NCBI GenBank assembly: GCA_965218985.1
Contig: CBDCMP010000007.1
Location: forward strand, 1,240,001 to 1,304,000
Source: Pseudopedobacter sp965218985
GTDB taxonomy: Bacteria; Bacteroidota; Bacteroidia; Sphingobacteriales; Sphingobacteriaceae
Reading direction: 5' to 3'
DNA: 64,000 bases
Position 1 is the first letter of the stretch; each line of letters begins with the position of its first letter. Positions 1 to 8,553 of this stretch are shown piece by piece. The notes beneath the pieces were generated by a model that was given only the letters and a program-made list of their open reading frames with translations, made no database searches and was not told where the DNA came from. Both the position numbers and the translations under genes were made by a program.

Positions 1-1
1 T

Positions 2-88
2 ATCTCGGAAAACAATTCGGGTAAAGCCGACCATGGTACATTGATCTGGAGGTTGCTGGTTTACAGCAACTGGATGAAAAATTTTTAA
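2..88 (+). CDS. C-terminal tail of an asparagine-synthase-like protein (partial)
   Basis: The window opens inside an open frame of 28 codons that ends in TAA. Its last residues (H-G-T-L-I-W-R-L-L, then S-N-W-M-K-N-F) have the look of the extreme C-terminus of glutamine-hydrolysing asparagine synthases, where a conserved W-x-L-L block is followed by a W and a short tail. Such amidotransferases are common in exopolysaccharide loci next to glycosyltransferases and carbamoyltransferases, which fits the genes that follow. The assignment rests on very few residues. What is secure is that a coding frame ends here. Confidence 0.45.
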   Translation: MSENNSGKADHGTLIWRLLVYSNWMKNF

Positions 89-100
89 TGTATATTACTT

Positions 101-134
101 AAGAAATATAATTATATATTTAATTATATTTCTT
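101..134. promoter_or_regulatory. AT-rich perfect 13-bp hairpin
   Basis: AAGAAATATAATT at 101-113 is the exact reverse complement of 122-134, with an 8-base loop. It lies between the end of the upstream partial gene and the start codon at 151. It has no G+C-rich stem or U-tract, so it is not a classical terminator. It may be an mRNA 3'-end structure or a leader element. Confidence 0.4.
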
Positions 135-150
135 CGAATAAACCTATTTA

Positions 151-1260
151 ATGAAGCATTTAATCAAAAATTTCTTGCTGTTAACCATTCCCAGCCTGTT
201 GTTAGTGCTGATACTTTTCGAACTGATATTTCGCTTCGTAATCCCTGCTGCCAACAAACCCGATCTTTACTTTGATCGGCAGGAGAAAATGATCCGCTTT
301 AATACCCAAACCAACACTTCCGGTGTTGGCGCAGCTGGGAGATTTTCACAACAACGCGGACATTGGACAGTGAACAATTTTGGCTGGAACAGCCCTTACG
401 CCTATCAAACACAAAAAGACAACAAACAACGCATTGCTGTAATTGGCGATTCTTTTATAGAATCTTTAATTGTTGATAATACAAAAACATACCCTTTCCT
501 TATCGCACAAGATTTCAATAACACCAAAGAAGTTTACGCTTTTGGAATTTCCGGAGCACCCATGTCGCAATACCTGCACATGAGCCGCTATGTTTCTAAA
601 AATTTCAATCCGGATGTGATGGTGGTAAATATTGTTTATAATGATTTTGATGAAAGCCTGGCCAGTTTCAAGAACAACGTTTATTTCGAAAAACTAAAAA
701 TTGATAAAAACAATCAGGTAACAGAATTAGAGCCAAAGCCATTCCGCATAGGTTTTATTAAAGAAATCATGAAAAGAAGTGCCCTGATGAGGTATCTGTA
801 TATCAATCTAAAATTCAGATATGTTTGGGCCGATTGGTTTAAACCTAAAGAAACAAAAACCTTTAATGCCAATGTAAGTGTAGACCCTATTTATCAGAAA
901 CGCGACACCATCAAAACAGCGGTAGATTATATCTTCAGTAAACTGAGAACAGAAAATCCAGATAAAAAAATTCTTTTAGTGATGGACGGGCCCCGATTAG
1001 ATATTTACGCAGGGAAATTACAGAGCAGCAATGTACTGTTTTTGAATAAAATGGTTGCCCATCTCGCAGCTAAAAATAACCTTGATTTTATTGATTTAAC
1101 CAACGTTTTTGAAAGGGATTATGAGAAAAATCATCGGGAATTTAATTCTGAATATGATTCTCACTGGAATATTTACGGGCACCAGATAGTGGCTGATACA
1201 GTTTACCATTTTATAAAAGACCATTACATTGCCCCGCTGAATAAAAGCGCATTTAATTAA
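151..1260 (+). CDS. Membrane-anchored SGNH-fold hydrolase-like protein of the EPS locus
   Basis: 369 aa with one N-terminal membrane segment (about residues 6-27) and an extracytoplasmic SGNH domain. The block-I motif G-D-S-F is at residues 99-102 (Ser101), and a D-x-H-W-N motif of the AlgX/AlgJ kind is at 336-340. SGNH proteins with this architecture usually move or remove O-acyl groups on exported polysaccharides. The gene starts the stretch that also holds the carbamoyltransferase, 33 bp downstream, so a role in decorating the same polymer is likely. Whether it acts as esterase or transferase cannot be read from the sequence. Confidence 0.7.
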   Translation: MKHLIKNFLLLTIPSLLLVLILFELIFRFVIPAANKPDLYFDRQEKMIRFNTQTNTSGVGAAGRFSQQRGHWTVNNFGWNSPYAYQTQKDNKQRIAVIGDSFIESLIVDNTKTYPFLIAQDFNNTKEVYAFGISGAPMSQYLHMSRYVSKNFNPDVMVVNIVYNDFDESLASFKNNVYFEKLKIDKNNQVTELEPKPFRIGFIKEIMKRSALMRYLYINLKFRYVWADWFKPKETKTFNANVSVDPIYQKRDTIKTAVDYIFSKLRTENPDKKILLVMDGPRLDIYAGKLQSSNVLFLNKMVAHLAAKNNLDFIDLTNVFERDYEKNHREFNSEYDSHWNIYGHQIVADTVYHFIKDHYIAPLNKSAFN

Positions 1261-1293
1261 AACCAATAATTCACTTAGCTACGTAATTTAGTT

Positions 1294-3159
1294 ATGAACA
1301 TATTAGGGATTTCGGCTTATTATCATGATTCCGCTGCTGCTATTCTCCAAAATGGAGAAGTCATTGCCGCCGCCCAGGAAGAAAGGTTCACCAGAATAAA
1401 ACACGATCCCGATTTTCCTGTAAATGCAGTTCGTTTTTGTCTGGATTATGCCGGCCTTTCAATCAATGATATTGATGCGATAGCTTTTTACGACAAGCCT
1501 CTTTTAAAGTTCGAAAGGCTGTTGGAAACTTATTATGCGTATGCCCCGAAGGGATTAAAATCTTTCACCATGTCTATGCCGGTATGGTTAAAGGAAAAGA
1601 TGTTTTTAAAAAAACAGATTTGGTCTTCCTTAGACGAAATAGAAAAAGCCGACCGAAAAAAGATCAAACTGCTTTTTCCTGAACATCACTTATCACATGC
1701 GGCCTCTGCGTTTTATCCATCAAAATACCAGAAATCGGCTATCTTAACTATCGATGGCGTGGGCGAATGGGCCACGGCTTCCATTTGTTTGGGCGAAGGT
1801 AAAGACATCACCATCTTGAAACAGCTGGATTTTCCTCATTCATTAGGACTTTTATATACTGCGGTAACCTATTATTGTGGCTTTAAAGTGAATTCCGGAG
1901 AATACAAATTGATGGGTTTGGCTCCTTATGGCAATCAGAACTCAGAACGGGCAAATCATTTTATTAAATTGTTTAAATCGGAAATTGTTGATATCAAAGA
2001 AGACGGCTCTATCTTTTTAAACCAAGATTATTTTAGTTACGCCACCGGAGACAGAATGGTCTATGATAAAAAATGGGAGAAGCTATTTGGTTTTCCCAAA
2101 AGAGAATCTGAAGCAGAGTTGGGCCAGATACATTGCGACATGGCTTTGGCCATCCAGGAAATTACCGAAGACATTGTTTTGCTTTTAGGCAAAGAAGCTA
2201 AAAGACTTACCCAGTCAGATTATTTATGCATGGCGGGTGGGGTTGCCTTAAACTGTGTGGCCAATGGTAAATTAGACGACGCAAAGATTTTTAAGCAAAT
2301 ATTTATTACCCCTGCTGCCGGCGATGCTGGCGGTGCCCTTGGAGCAGCTTATGCTGCATGGCATATCTATTTTGGAAAAGAACGCCACCTTAAATCTGAT
2401 AGATTAGACAGTCTTAAAGGATCGTATTTAGGAACTGAATACACCGATAGAGAAATTATTGCCGCAGCAAATAAACATAACGCAGTTTATGAATACCACC
2501 CTAATGAAGAAAATCTACTAGAAAAAGTAGCCACTTTAATTGCTGAAGGCAACGTGATTGGCTGGCATCAGGGTCGCATGGAATTTGGGCCACGGGCATT
2601 GGGCGCAAGAAGCATTATTGCCGACGCCAGAAATCCGGAGATGCAAAAGAAGCTCAACCTCAAAATTAAGTACCGGGAAGGATTCAGGCCATTTGCTCCT
2701 ATTGTTTTAAGTGAAGATGTGGCAGAATATTTTGAACATGAAGATATTTCACCTTACATGTTGCTGGTAAAAAAAGTAAAAGCTAATCGGCAGATTGCCT
2801 ACCCTGAAGATTTTACGCATAAACATTTATTGGATAAGCTTTATTTTTTGAGAAGTGATATGCCTTCGGTTACTCATATTGATTATTCCGCCAGGATACA
2901 AACCGTTCATCAGGAAACCAATAGCAGGCTTTGGAAGCTCCTAAACTATTTCAAGAAACTAACCGGCTATGCTGTTTTAATCAATACCAGTTTTAATGTA
3001 CGTGGAGAACCCATTGTAAATACTCCCGAAGATTCTTATAAATGCTTCATGCGAACGGAAATGGATTACCTGATTATGGGGAATGTGATTTTTGATAAAA
3101 GGCAACAACCCAAATGGTTGGAGAAAGGCGACTGGAAAAATGAATTTACTTTAGACTAA
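1294..3159 (+). CDS. NodU/SxtI-type O-carbamoyltransferase
   Basis: 621 aa, the usual length for the family. The N-terminal Kae1-like half begins G-I-S-A-Y-Y-H-D-S-A-A and carries the metal-binding H-H-L-S-H-A block at residues 131-136. The C-terminal YrdC-like half carries R-M-E-F-G-P-R-A-L-G-A-R around 428-439. These enzymes transfer a carbamoyl group from carbamoyl phosphate, through carbamoyl-adenylate, to a hydroxyl, for example on Nod factors or saxitoxin. Here the acceptor is most likely a sugar of the exopolysaccharide. It is followed directly by a DUF5989 protein and an SxtJ-like protein, a gene trio also present as sxtI/J/K. Confidence in the family is high; the acceptor is inferred. 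Confidence 0.9.
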   Translation: MNILGISAYYHDSAAAILQNGEVIAAAQEERFTRIKHDPDFPVNAVRFCLDYAGLSINDIDAIAFYDKPLLKFERLLETYYAYAPKGLKSFTMSMPVWLKEKMFLKKQIWSSLDEIEKADRKKIKLLFPEHHLSHAASAFYPSKYQKSAILTIDGVGEWATASICLGEGKDITILKQLDFPHSLGLLYTAVTYYCGFKVNSGEYKLMGLAPYGNQNSERANHFIKLFKSEIVDIKEDGSIFLNQDYFSYATGDRMVYDKKWEKLFGFPKRESEAELGQIHCDMALAIQEITEDIVLLLGKEAKRLTQSDYLCMAGGVALNCVANGKLDDAKIFKQIFITPAAGDAGGALGAAYAAWHIYFGKERHLKSDRLDSLKGSYLGTEYTDREIIAAANKHNAVYEYHPNEENLLEKVATLIAEGNVIGWHQGRMEFGPRALGARSIIADARNPEMQKKLNLKIKYREGFRPFAPIVLSEDVAEYFEHEDISPYMLLVKKVKANRQIAYPEDFTHKHLLDKLYFLRSDMPSVTHIDYSARIQTVHQETNSRLWKLLNYFKKLTGYAVLINTSFNVRGEPIVNTPEDSYKCFMRTEMDYLIMGNVIFDKRQQPKWLEKGDWKNEFTLD

Positions 3160-3176
3160 TTATAAACTTTCTTATT

Positions 3177-3326
3177 ATGGATTTTTTAAGCGACATGTGG
3201 CAATTTATGAAAGCCCGAAAAAAATGGTGGCTGGCACCACTAATTTTTGTTTTGTTAATTCTTGGCGTTCTAATAGTCATTGGTGGCGGCTCTGCTATTG
3301 CACCATTTATTTATACGCTTTTCTAG
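3177..3326 (+). CDS. Small DUF5989 membrane protein (SxtK-like)
   Basis: 49 codons from ATG to TAG, 17 bp after the carbamoyltransferase. The product has a short N-terminal stretch (M-D-F-L-S-D-M-W-Q-F), a basic patch (K-A-R-K-K-W-W) and one hydrophobic helix ending in G-G-G-S-A-I-A-P-F-I-Y. This matches the DUF5989 family, tiny single-helix proteins found beside NodU/SxtI carbamoyltransferases and including SxtK of saxitoxin clusters. Its function is unknown; an accessory membrane subunit for the carbamoyltransferase is an inference from constant co-occurrence. Confidence 0.8.
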   Translation: MDFLSDMWQFMKARKKWWLAPLIFVLLILGVLIVIGGGSAIAPFIYTLF

Positions 3327-3339
3327 GATCTTACAAAGA

Positions 3340-3370
3340 TAAACTCTATCTGTTTTCCAGGTAGAGTTTA
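3340..3370 (+). terminator. Hairpin after the DUF5989 gene
   Basis: A 13-bp stem (3340-3352 with 3358-3370, one G-U pair) closes a 5-base loop TTTTC, 13 bp after the stop codon. The 3' side continues with CTTCTAAAC and not a long T-tract, so it may attenuate or stabilise mRNA and not end transcription fully. The next gene starts about 100 bp downstream on the same strand. Confidence 0.5.
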
Positions 3371-3468
3371 CTTCTAAACACTAAGATTTCTCCCTTTAAA
3401 TTGAATACATTTAATTATAAGGTTCATTCTAATTATAAAAATATCCGCTAAAACTAAAAGATAAACAG

Positions 3469-3831
3469 ATGAAAAAGAATAAAAGTCTCGAGACCATGTT
3501 AGTCCTAATCTTAGCACTACTGCTTCTTTATTGGTTCAAAAAGAACAACTATTTATTAATTGCCGCCATTGCGCTTGCCTTTATTGGGGCATTTATCCCA
3601 TACTTTGCGAGAAAAATTGATTGGCTTTGGATGAAGCTTGCCACCATAATGGGCACAGTAATGAGTAAAATTTTGCTTACAATAGTTTTTATTTTCTTCC
3701 TTTTGCCACTCTCCCTACTTTCTAAGCTTTTTCGAAAGAACAATGGTATCATTTTTAATAAACAAGCAGATAGTTATTTTACAAACAGAGATTTTACCTA
3801 TACCAAAGAAAGCATTAAAAACGTATGGTAG
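3469..3831 (+). CDS. SxtJ-family membrane protein
   Basis: 120 aa with three hydrophobic segments (about 8-22, 28-45 and 63-85), an S-L-L-S-K-L-F-R-K segment after the last helix and a polar C-terminus. Size, topology and position fit the SxtJ family, small membrane proteins that accompany SxtI-type carbamoyltransferases and DUF5989 proteins. Its biochemical role is not established. The stop overlaps the next glycosyltransferase start by 7 bp, which indicates translational coupling and places the trio inside the polysaccharide operon. Confidence 0.75.
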   Translation: MKKNKSLETMLVLILALLLLYWFKKNNYLLIAAIALAFIGAFIPYFARKIDWLWMKLATIMGTVMSKILLTIVFIFFLLPLSLLSKLFRKNNGIIFNKQADSYFTNRDFTYTKESIKNVW

Positions 3832-4931
3832 CTTCTCTGCATCTATCTCTGTCTAAACAAATAAATTTGAAAGAACACATAGTTGTTTTCACCAATACCT
3901 TACTATCCGGCGGAGCAGAAAAACAAGCATTATTACTGGCAAACGTACTAAGCAGTAAATACCAGGTGATATTGGTGATTTACCACGGAGAAAAGGTGGA
4001 AGCGAAATTTCAGGCCATTATCGATAAAGAAAAAATTAATACTGTTTATTTATCTGGCAATACTTTAAAAAAAACGGCTGATTTTTATCAGCTGTTAAAA
4101 AAGAACAACGTACATTTTATTTTTTCTTATTTATTGACTACCAATTTTATTGGTGCCCTAACCGGGATTCTAGTCGGAGTAAAATATAGAATAGGTGGAA
4201 TTAGAAATGCACAACTTGACGCTAAGAAATTACCCATTCAGCGTTTTATCCATAATCATTTAAGCTCTCACACCATTTTTAATAATTATACCGGCCTGGC
4301 AGAGCTTACAAAAAAGGGATTTAAAAATAAATATTCCATGGTAATTGCAAACGGTTTTGATTTAACTACTGCAGTGCTTTCCAGAGCAGAAAAAGAGAAA
4401 GTAACCATTATTACTGTGGGAAGATTTGTTCCTCAAAAAGGTTATTCCGAAGCCTTTAAGGCGATGCTTGCCCTAAAGAATGAGAATTACGGGTTCAGCT
4501 ATTTGATTATTGGTTACGGAGAATTAGAACAGCAGATCCGGGAAGAAGTGCAATCCTTGAATTTGAGTGACGAGGTAAAAATCCTAATCAACCCGGATCA
4601 TATTAGTGAATGCTACAAAACTGCGGATATTTATTTGTGCAGTTCCATTTTCGAGGGCCTTTCCAATACCATTATGGAAGCTTTAAGCTTTAGCCTTCCG
4701 GTTGTGGCAACGCCTGTTGGCGATAATCACCAACTTGTTAAAAATGGAGAGAACGGCTTTATAACAGAAGATACGAATCATCAATCTTTTATTAATCCTT
4801 TAAAGGAACTCATATCCTCCTCTGAATTGAGGAACAAAATGGGCGCTAAAAGTTATCAGCTGATCAAAGATCAATACAGTGTGGCTGCTTTTACCAAAAA
4901 ATACGAAGATTTCATCAATCAAAATATTTAA
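3825..4931 (+). CDS. GT4-family glycosyltransferase
   Basis: 368 aa, GT-B fold. The N-terminal domain starts with a V-F-T-N-T-L-L-S-G-G-A-E-K-Q motif typical of acceptor-side GT4 domains. The C-terminal domain has T-V-G-R-F-V-P-Q-K-G-Y and the E-x7-E nucleotide-sugar motif, Glu277 and Glu285, in F-E-G-L-S-N-T-I-M-E-A-L. It is a cytoplasmic retaining transferase that adds one sugar to the lipid-linked repeat unit. Donor and acceptor are not predictable. The ATG lies inside the end of the SxtJ gene, and the next transferase starts 2 bp after its stop. Confidence 0.88.
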   Translation: MVASLHLSLSKQINLKEHIVVFTNTLLSGGAEKQALLLANVLSSKYQVILVIYHGEKVEAKFQAIIDKEKINTVYLSGNTLKKTADFYQLLKKNNVHFIFSYLLTTNFIGALTGILVGVKYRIGGIRNAQLDAKKLPIQRFIHNHLSSHTIFNNYTGLAELTKKGFKNKYSMVIANGFDLTTAVLSRAEKEKVTIITVGRFVPQKGYSEAFKAMLALKNENYGFSYLIIGYGELEQQIREEVQSLNLSDEVKILINPDHISECYKTADIYLCSSIFEGLSNTIMEALSFSLPVVATPVGDNHQLVKNGENGFITEDTNHQSFINPLKELISSSELRNKMGAKSYQLIKDQYSVAAFTKKYEDFINQNI

Positions 4932-4933
4932 TT

Positions 4934-6100
4934 ATGGAAGCAGTTGTAGATAAAAAGATTAGGCTATCAGAAAAACCAGGGCTCATTATTTACGGCGTAA
5001 ACTATTATCCGCCAAAAGGAGGCACCAGCAGGGTGGTAGAAAATCTGGTATTGCAGCTCAAAGAAAAATTTAATATTACCATCTATTGTTATAAAAATGA
5101 ACTGGCGAAAAACCATATTCCGGGTGTTAACGTGGTAGAATTTAAACCCTTGCTTCCTGGCAGCCCCGGTTCTTTACTCTACTTTTTCAGCTCGGCATTA
5201 CACATTCTTTTTTTTGGCAAAGCCGATTTAATAAGTGCACATAAAACAGATTGTGCCTTGTTTATTCCCTTATTGAGATTAAGATTCAAAGTTGCAGCAA
5301 CCTCTCATGAAGCACCTTATAAAAGAGATAAATGGAATGCGATTCAGAAAATGTATTTCAAACTTGCCGAGTATATCTTTATTAAATCCCCAAATGTTTG
5401 CACCTGCATTTCAGAGCCGCTTACACAGTATTACGAAAATAGATATCAGCAAAAAGTTCATTTTATTCCTAACGGGATAAACCCAACAGATCCAGGCCAA
5501 TACGATCATCAGAAGGCCGCATCATTTATTCCTGCCGGAGCTTCTCTTGATGAACCTTTTTTATTGTTTTCTGCCAGAAGATTGATGGGCACAAAAGGAA
5601 CTCACACCATGCTCGAAGCTTTAAATAAAATCCATTATAAAGGACAGGTTTTTATCTCGGGCGAGTTAGAGGAAAGTTCCTCCTACCTGCAATTATTAAG
5701 AAATCTGGCAAAAAATCTCCGTGTTTTCTTTATCGGATATGTAGAACCGCTTCCAGCATTGCTTGCCTTAATAGATTCTTGCGAGCTGTTTATTTTTCCA
5801 TCCGAAACAGAGGGAATGTCTATTATGCTTTTAGAAGTGGCCTCTACCGGAAAACCAATTATAGCTAGCGATATACCGGAAAATACGCAGGTATTTTCTG
5901 ATAAAGAAGTGCTTTATTTTAAAAATAGAAATACAACGGATTTGGCCGAAAAAATAAATCTCGCGTTAACAGAGGCTGAAAAAATGAAGATTAAGGGAAG
6001 GTTTGCGCAGGAAAAAGTGAACAATGCCTATCTCTGGAAAAGTATTGCCATACGATACGAAAAAATATTTTTAAGTTTTTCTCATAAAACGAGCGCATAA
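4934..6100 (+). CDS. GT4-family glycosyltransferase
   Basis: 388 aa, GT-B fold. It has a glycine-rich N-terminal loop (Y-Y-P-P-K-G-G-T-S-R), an F-S-A-R-R-L-M-G-T-K-G-T motif at the interdomain region and the E-x7-E pair Glu293/Glu301 in E-T-E-G-M-S-I-M-L-L-E. It would add another residue of the exopolysaccharide repeat. It starts 2 bp after the previous gene, so the two transferases are co-translated. It differs clearly from its neighbour in sequence, so it probably has a different donor or linkage. Confidence 0.87.
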   Translation: MEAVVDKKIRLSEKPGLIIYGVNYYPPKGGTSRVVENLVLQLKEKFNITIYCYKNELAKNHIPGVNVVEFKPLLPGSPGSLLYFFSSALHILFFGKADLISAHKTDCALFIPLLRLRFKVAATSHEAPYKRDKWNAIQKMYFKLAEYIFIKSPNVCTCISEPLTQYYENRYQQKVHFIPNGINPTDPGQYDHQKAASFIPAGASLDEPFLLFSARRLMGTKGTHTMLEALNKIHYKGQVFISGELEESSSYLQLLRNLAKNLRVFFIGYVEPLPALLALIDSCELFIFPSETEGMSIMLLEVASTGKPIIASDIPENTQVFSDKEVLYFKNRNTTDLAEKINLALTEAEKMKIKGRFAQEKVNNAYLWKSIAIRYEKIFLSFSHKTSA

Positions 6101-6249
6101 AAAACTATTTATTTGAAATCTCGTACTTAATTAAAATATTAAGAACCAATATACTTTTTAAAACATTAAATCAACAGTCAAATTAAGGCTCTCAAAGGCA
6201 AGTAATTGCTTCCCTCCGGTTTGACTAAATAAATTTTCTAAAAATCTAT

Positions 6250-6274
6250 CCCCTGACAATTCATTTTGCCAGGG
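6250..6274. terminator. Imperfect hairpin between transferase genes
   Basis: CCCTGACAA and TTTTGCCAGGG can pair around a 3-4 base loop. It sits in the 203-bp gap after the second GT4 gene and about 30 bp before the next start. There is no T-tract. It may mark the end of the upstream transcript or a leader structure of the next gene. Nothing else is evident in the gap. Confidence 0.3.
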
Positions 6275-6303
6275 TAGTAAATTTTGTGATGTCATAACTA
6301 TCT

Positions 6304-7677
6304 ATGAGAACCAGGAACATTATACTATTATTTTTAATCTTAGATCTGGTTATCATCAGTTTTTTAATACTGGTAATTTCGGGGCTGCACTATCAGTTGA
6401 GTCAGGTAGATTATTTTCCATCTACCATCAGGTTAATCATTTACTTTAATCTCGCCTGGATCATATCTACACTCATTTACATTGACGATATGCGCAATTT
6501 AAAATTAGGCATATCCAAAGCATTTGGTATTCAATTAAAGAAGATAGTGGTTTTTATAGCCCTGGTATCGCTTATAATCATTAGTGGTAAAGTAGATTAT
6601 TTTTCAAGAACTATATTTTTCAGTGCCATAGGCCTTTTTACCATTATCAAAATGTCTATCTCTTTGTGGTTTTATTATGAATATAAAATAAATGATAAAG
6701 TAAATAAAAGGCCCACGTTAATAATCGGTAATACAAAAATAGCAAATGATTTATTTGGCTATTTCTCCAAATGCAATTATTTAAAACTGAGTCCTATTGG
6801 CATTTTGGATGAAACCCTCGGGGCAAACCCTGCCAATAAAATAATTGGTAAAATATCTGATTTCGAACAGCTTTACGAAAAATTCGTGTTCCAGGATGTG
6901 ATCATTACCATTCCTTTAACAGAAATAAAGGATATAGAATATATTATTTTCACGGCAGAAAAGAACGGCATCCGTGTACATGTAGTTCCTAATTATGACG
7001 GAGTTATTCACCGTACATTTAAAATGAACACTTTTGGCCGCATCCAAATGCTGGATTTAAGATTTGTTCCTTTAGATACGTATTCCAATTACTTTTGGAA
7101 AAGAGCTTTCGATCTTGTTCTCAGTGTAATCATGCTCGTCCTTCTTTCTCCAGTGTTTCTCATCATTGCCTTGCTGATTAAATTAACCAATAACGGGCCC
7201 ATTTTCTATAAACCAAAAAGACTGGGAATGAATGGCTTGCCCTTTACAGTCTATAAATTTCGGTCGATGTATCATAACGATAAAACAGTTTCGGGAGGAA
7301 AATCTACGGTTTTAAATGATGTGAGAATCACTAAAGTAGGCAAGTATTTAAGGAAATTCAATTTAGATGAATTGCCTCAGCTACTGAATGTCATTAATAA
7401 CGAAATGTCTTTGGTGGGGCCACGCCCTCATCGGGTTCATCTAAATTTTACGCTGAAACAAAAAATGAACAGCTACCTGGCTAGGCACTGGATAAGACCG
7501 GGTATAACCGGATGGGCACAGGTGAACGGCTGGCGGGGCCCAACGGAAAATAAACTGCAATACAAAGCCAGAACTTTACACGACCTTTGGTATATAGAGA
7601 ACTGGAGTTTTTGGCTGGATATTTATATTATGTTTTTAACTATTTTTAGCAAAAAGACAAATAAAAACGCCTTCTAA
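6304..7677 (+). CDS. Polyprenyl-phosphate sugar-1-phosphate transferase (WcaJ/WbaP-like)
   Basis: 457 aa. It has four N-terminal membrane segments within residues 1-125, a CoA-binding-like Rossmann domain, a fifth hydrophobic segment near 265-290, and then the catalytic bacterial sugar transferase domain with Y-K-F-R-S-M, R-K-F-N-L-D-E-L-P-Q, S-L-V-G-P-R-P and R-P-G-I-T-G-W-A-Q-V-N-G motifs. It transfers a sugar phosphate from a UDP-sugar to undecaprenyl phosphate, the first step of repeat-unit synthesis. In this locus it is the expected initiating enzyme, and Wza/Wzc-type genes follow it. The sugar (glucose or galactose type) is not decidable. Confidence 0.92.
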   Translation: MRTRNIILLFLILDLVIISFLILVISGLHYQLSQVDYFPSTIRLIIYFNLAWIISTLIYIDDMRNLKLGISKAFGIQLKKIVVFIALVSLIIISGKVDYFSRTIFFSAIGLFTIIKMSISLWFYYEYKINDKVNKRPTLIIGNTKIANDLFGYFSKCNYLKLSPIGILDETLGANPANKIIGKISDFEQLYEKFVFQDVIITIPLTEIKDIEYIIFTAEKNGIRVHVVPNYDGVIHRTFKMNTFGRIQMLDLRFVPLDTYSNYFWKRAFDLVLSVIMLVLLSPVFLIIALLIKLTNNGPIFYKPKRLGMNGLPFTVYKFRSMYHNDKTVSGGKSTVLNDVRITKVGKYLRKFNLDELPQLLNVINNEMSLVGPRPHRVHLNFTLKQKMNSYLARHWIRPGITGWAQVNGWRGPTENKLQYKARTLHDLWYIENWSFWLDIYIMFLTIFSKKTNKNAF

Positions 7678-7722
7678 AATTAACTGAATTATTGTTTTAA
7701 ACACTAAGAAAATCAATTCTAA

Positions 7723-8526
7723 ATGAAACTAAATTTCAAAAAAGCAATAATGCACCGTTTAAATATTTTAGCTGGCGCATTGATACTCTTCTCTTCCTGC
7801 ACTTCTTACAAAGAATTGATGTATCTAAAAGATGTACACGGTAAAGAGCAGTTGAATAATTTACCTGCTACCCCTCCTGTTTATAAAATAAAGGAAAAAG
7901 ACAATTTATATGTAAGCATTGTTACTGCCAATCCGGAGTTGAACCGGGTCTATAATCCACCACAATCCGGCACTAATACTGCAGAAAATAATCAGTTTGC
8001 TACAGTACCGGGTCAGTTTATAAATGGTAATGAAGTGGATGCAAATGGAGAAATTACTTTGCCCATCATCGGCAAAATTAAAGTAGAAGGAAAATCCCCG
8101 GAAGAAGCCCAAAAAGAAATTGAAACCAAGGCTACCGTTTATGTTAAACAGCCAACTGTTAAAGTAAGGTTATTGAATTATCAGGTAACTGTTTTGGGAG
8201 AAGTTAAAAACCCGGGTGTTTACAATAATTACAATAACAAAAGTTTTTCGGCCCTGGAAGCCATAGGTATGGCCAACGGAAATACCGAATACGCATCTTT
8301 GAATAATGTATTGGTGTTAAGACCAACTGCACAGGGAAGCCAAACGTATATTTTAAATCTGAACAATAAATCTTCTCTGGGTTCCGAAGGGTTTTATCTG
8401 CAACCCAATGATGTGATTTTTATCCAGCCCGGAAAAAGCAAAAACACAAGAGAACACCTTTCTGCGGCCTCCCTTATTGTCGGGGCAATTTCTTCCGTTT
8501 TACTGGTCTTGAATTATATTAAATAA
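7723..8526 (+). CDS. Wza-type polysaccharide export lipoprotein
   Basis: 267 aa with a signal peptide ending in a lipobox (L-F-S-S-C), then a Poly_export (SLBB-associated) domain with Y-K-I-K-E-K-D-N-L-Y-V-S-I and D-A-N-G-E-I-T-L-P-I-I-G-K-I-K-V motifs, an SLBB-like domain (V-T-V-L-G-E-V-K-N-P-G-V-Y) and a C-terminal hydrophobic helix. It is shorter than E. coli Wza, as is usual in Bacteroidota. It should form the outer-membrane part of the export channel, working with the Wzc-type protein 27 bp downstream. Confidence 0.9.
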   Translation: MKLNFKKAIMHRLNILAGALILFSSCTSYKELMYLKDVHGKEQLNNLPATPPVYKIKEKDNLYVSIVTANPELNRVYNPPQSGTNTAENNQFATVPGQFINGNEVDANGEITLPIIGKIKVEGKSPEEAQKEIETKATVYVKQPTVKVRLLNYQVTVLGEVKNPGVYNNYNNKSFSALEAIGMANGNTEYASLNNVLVLRPTAQGSQTYILNLNNKSSLGSEGFYLQPNDVIFIQPGKSKNTREHLSAASLIVGAISSVLLVLNYIK

Positions 8527-8553
8527 CATAACCTTAATTATATCTAACCCTCT

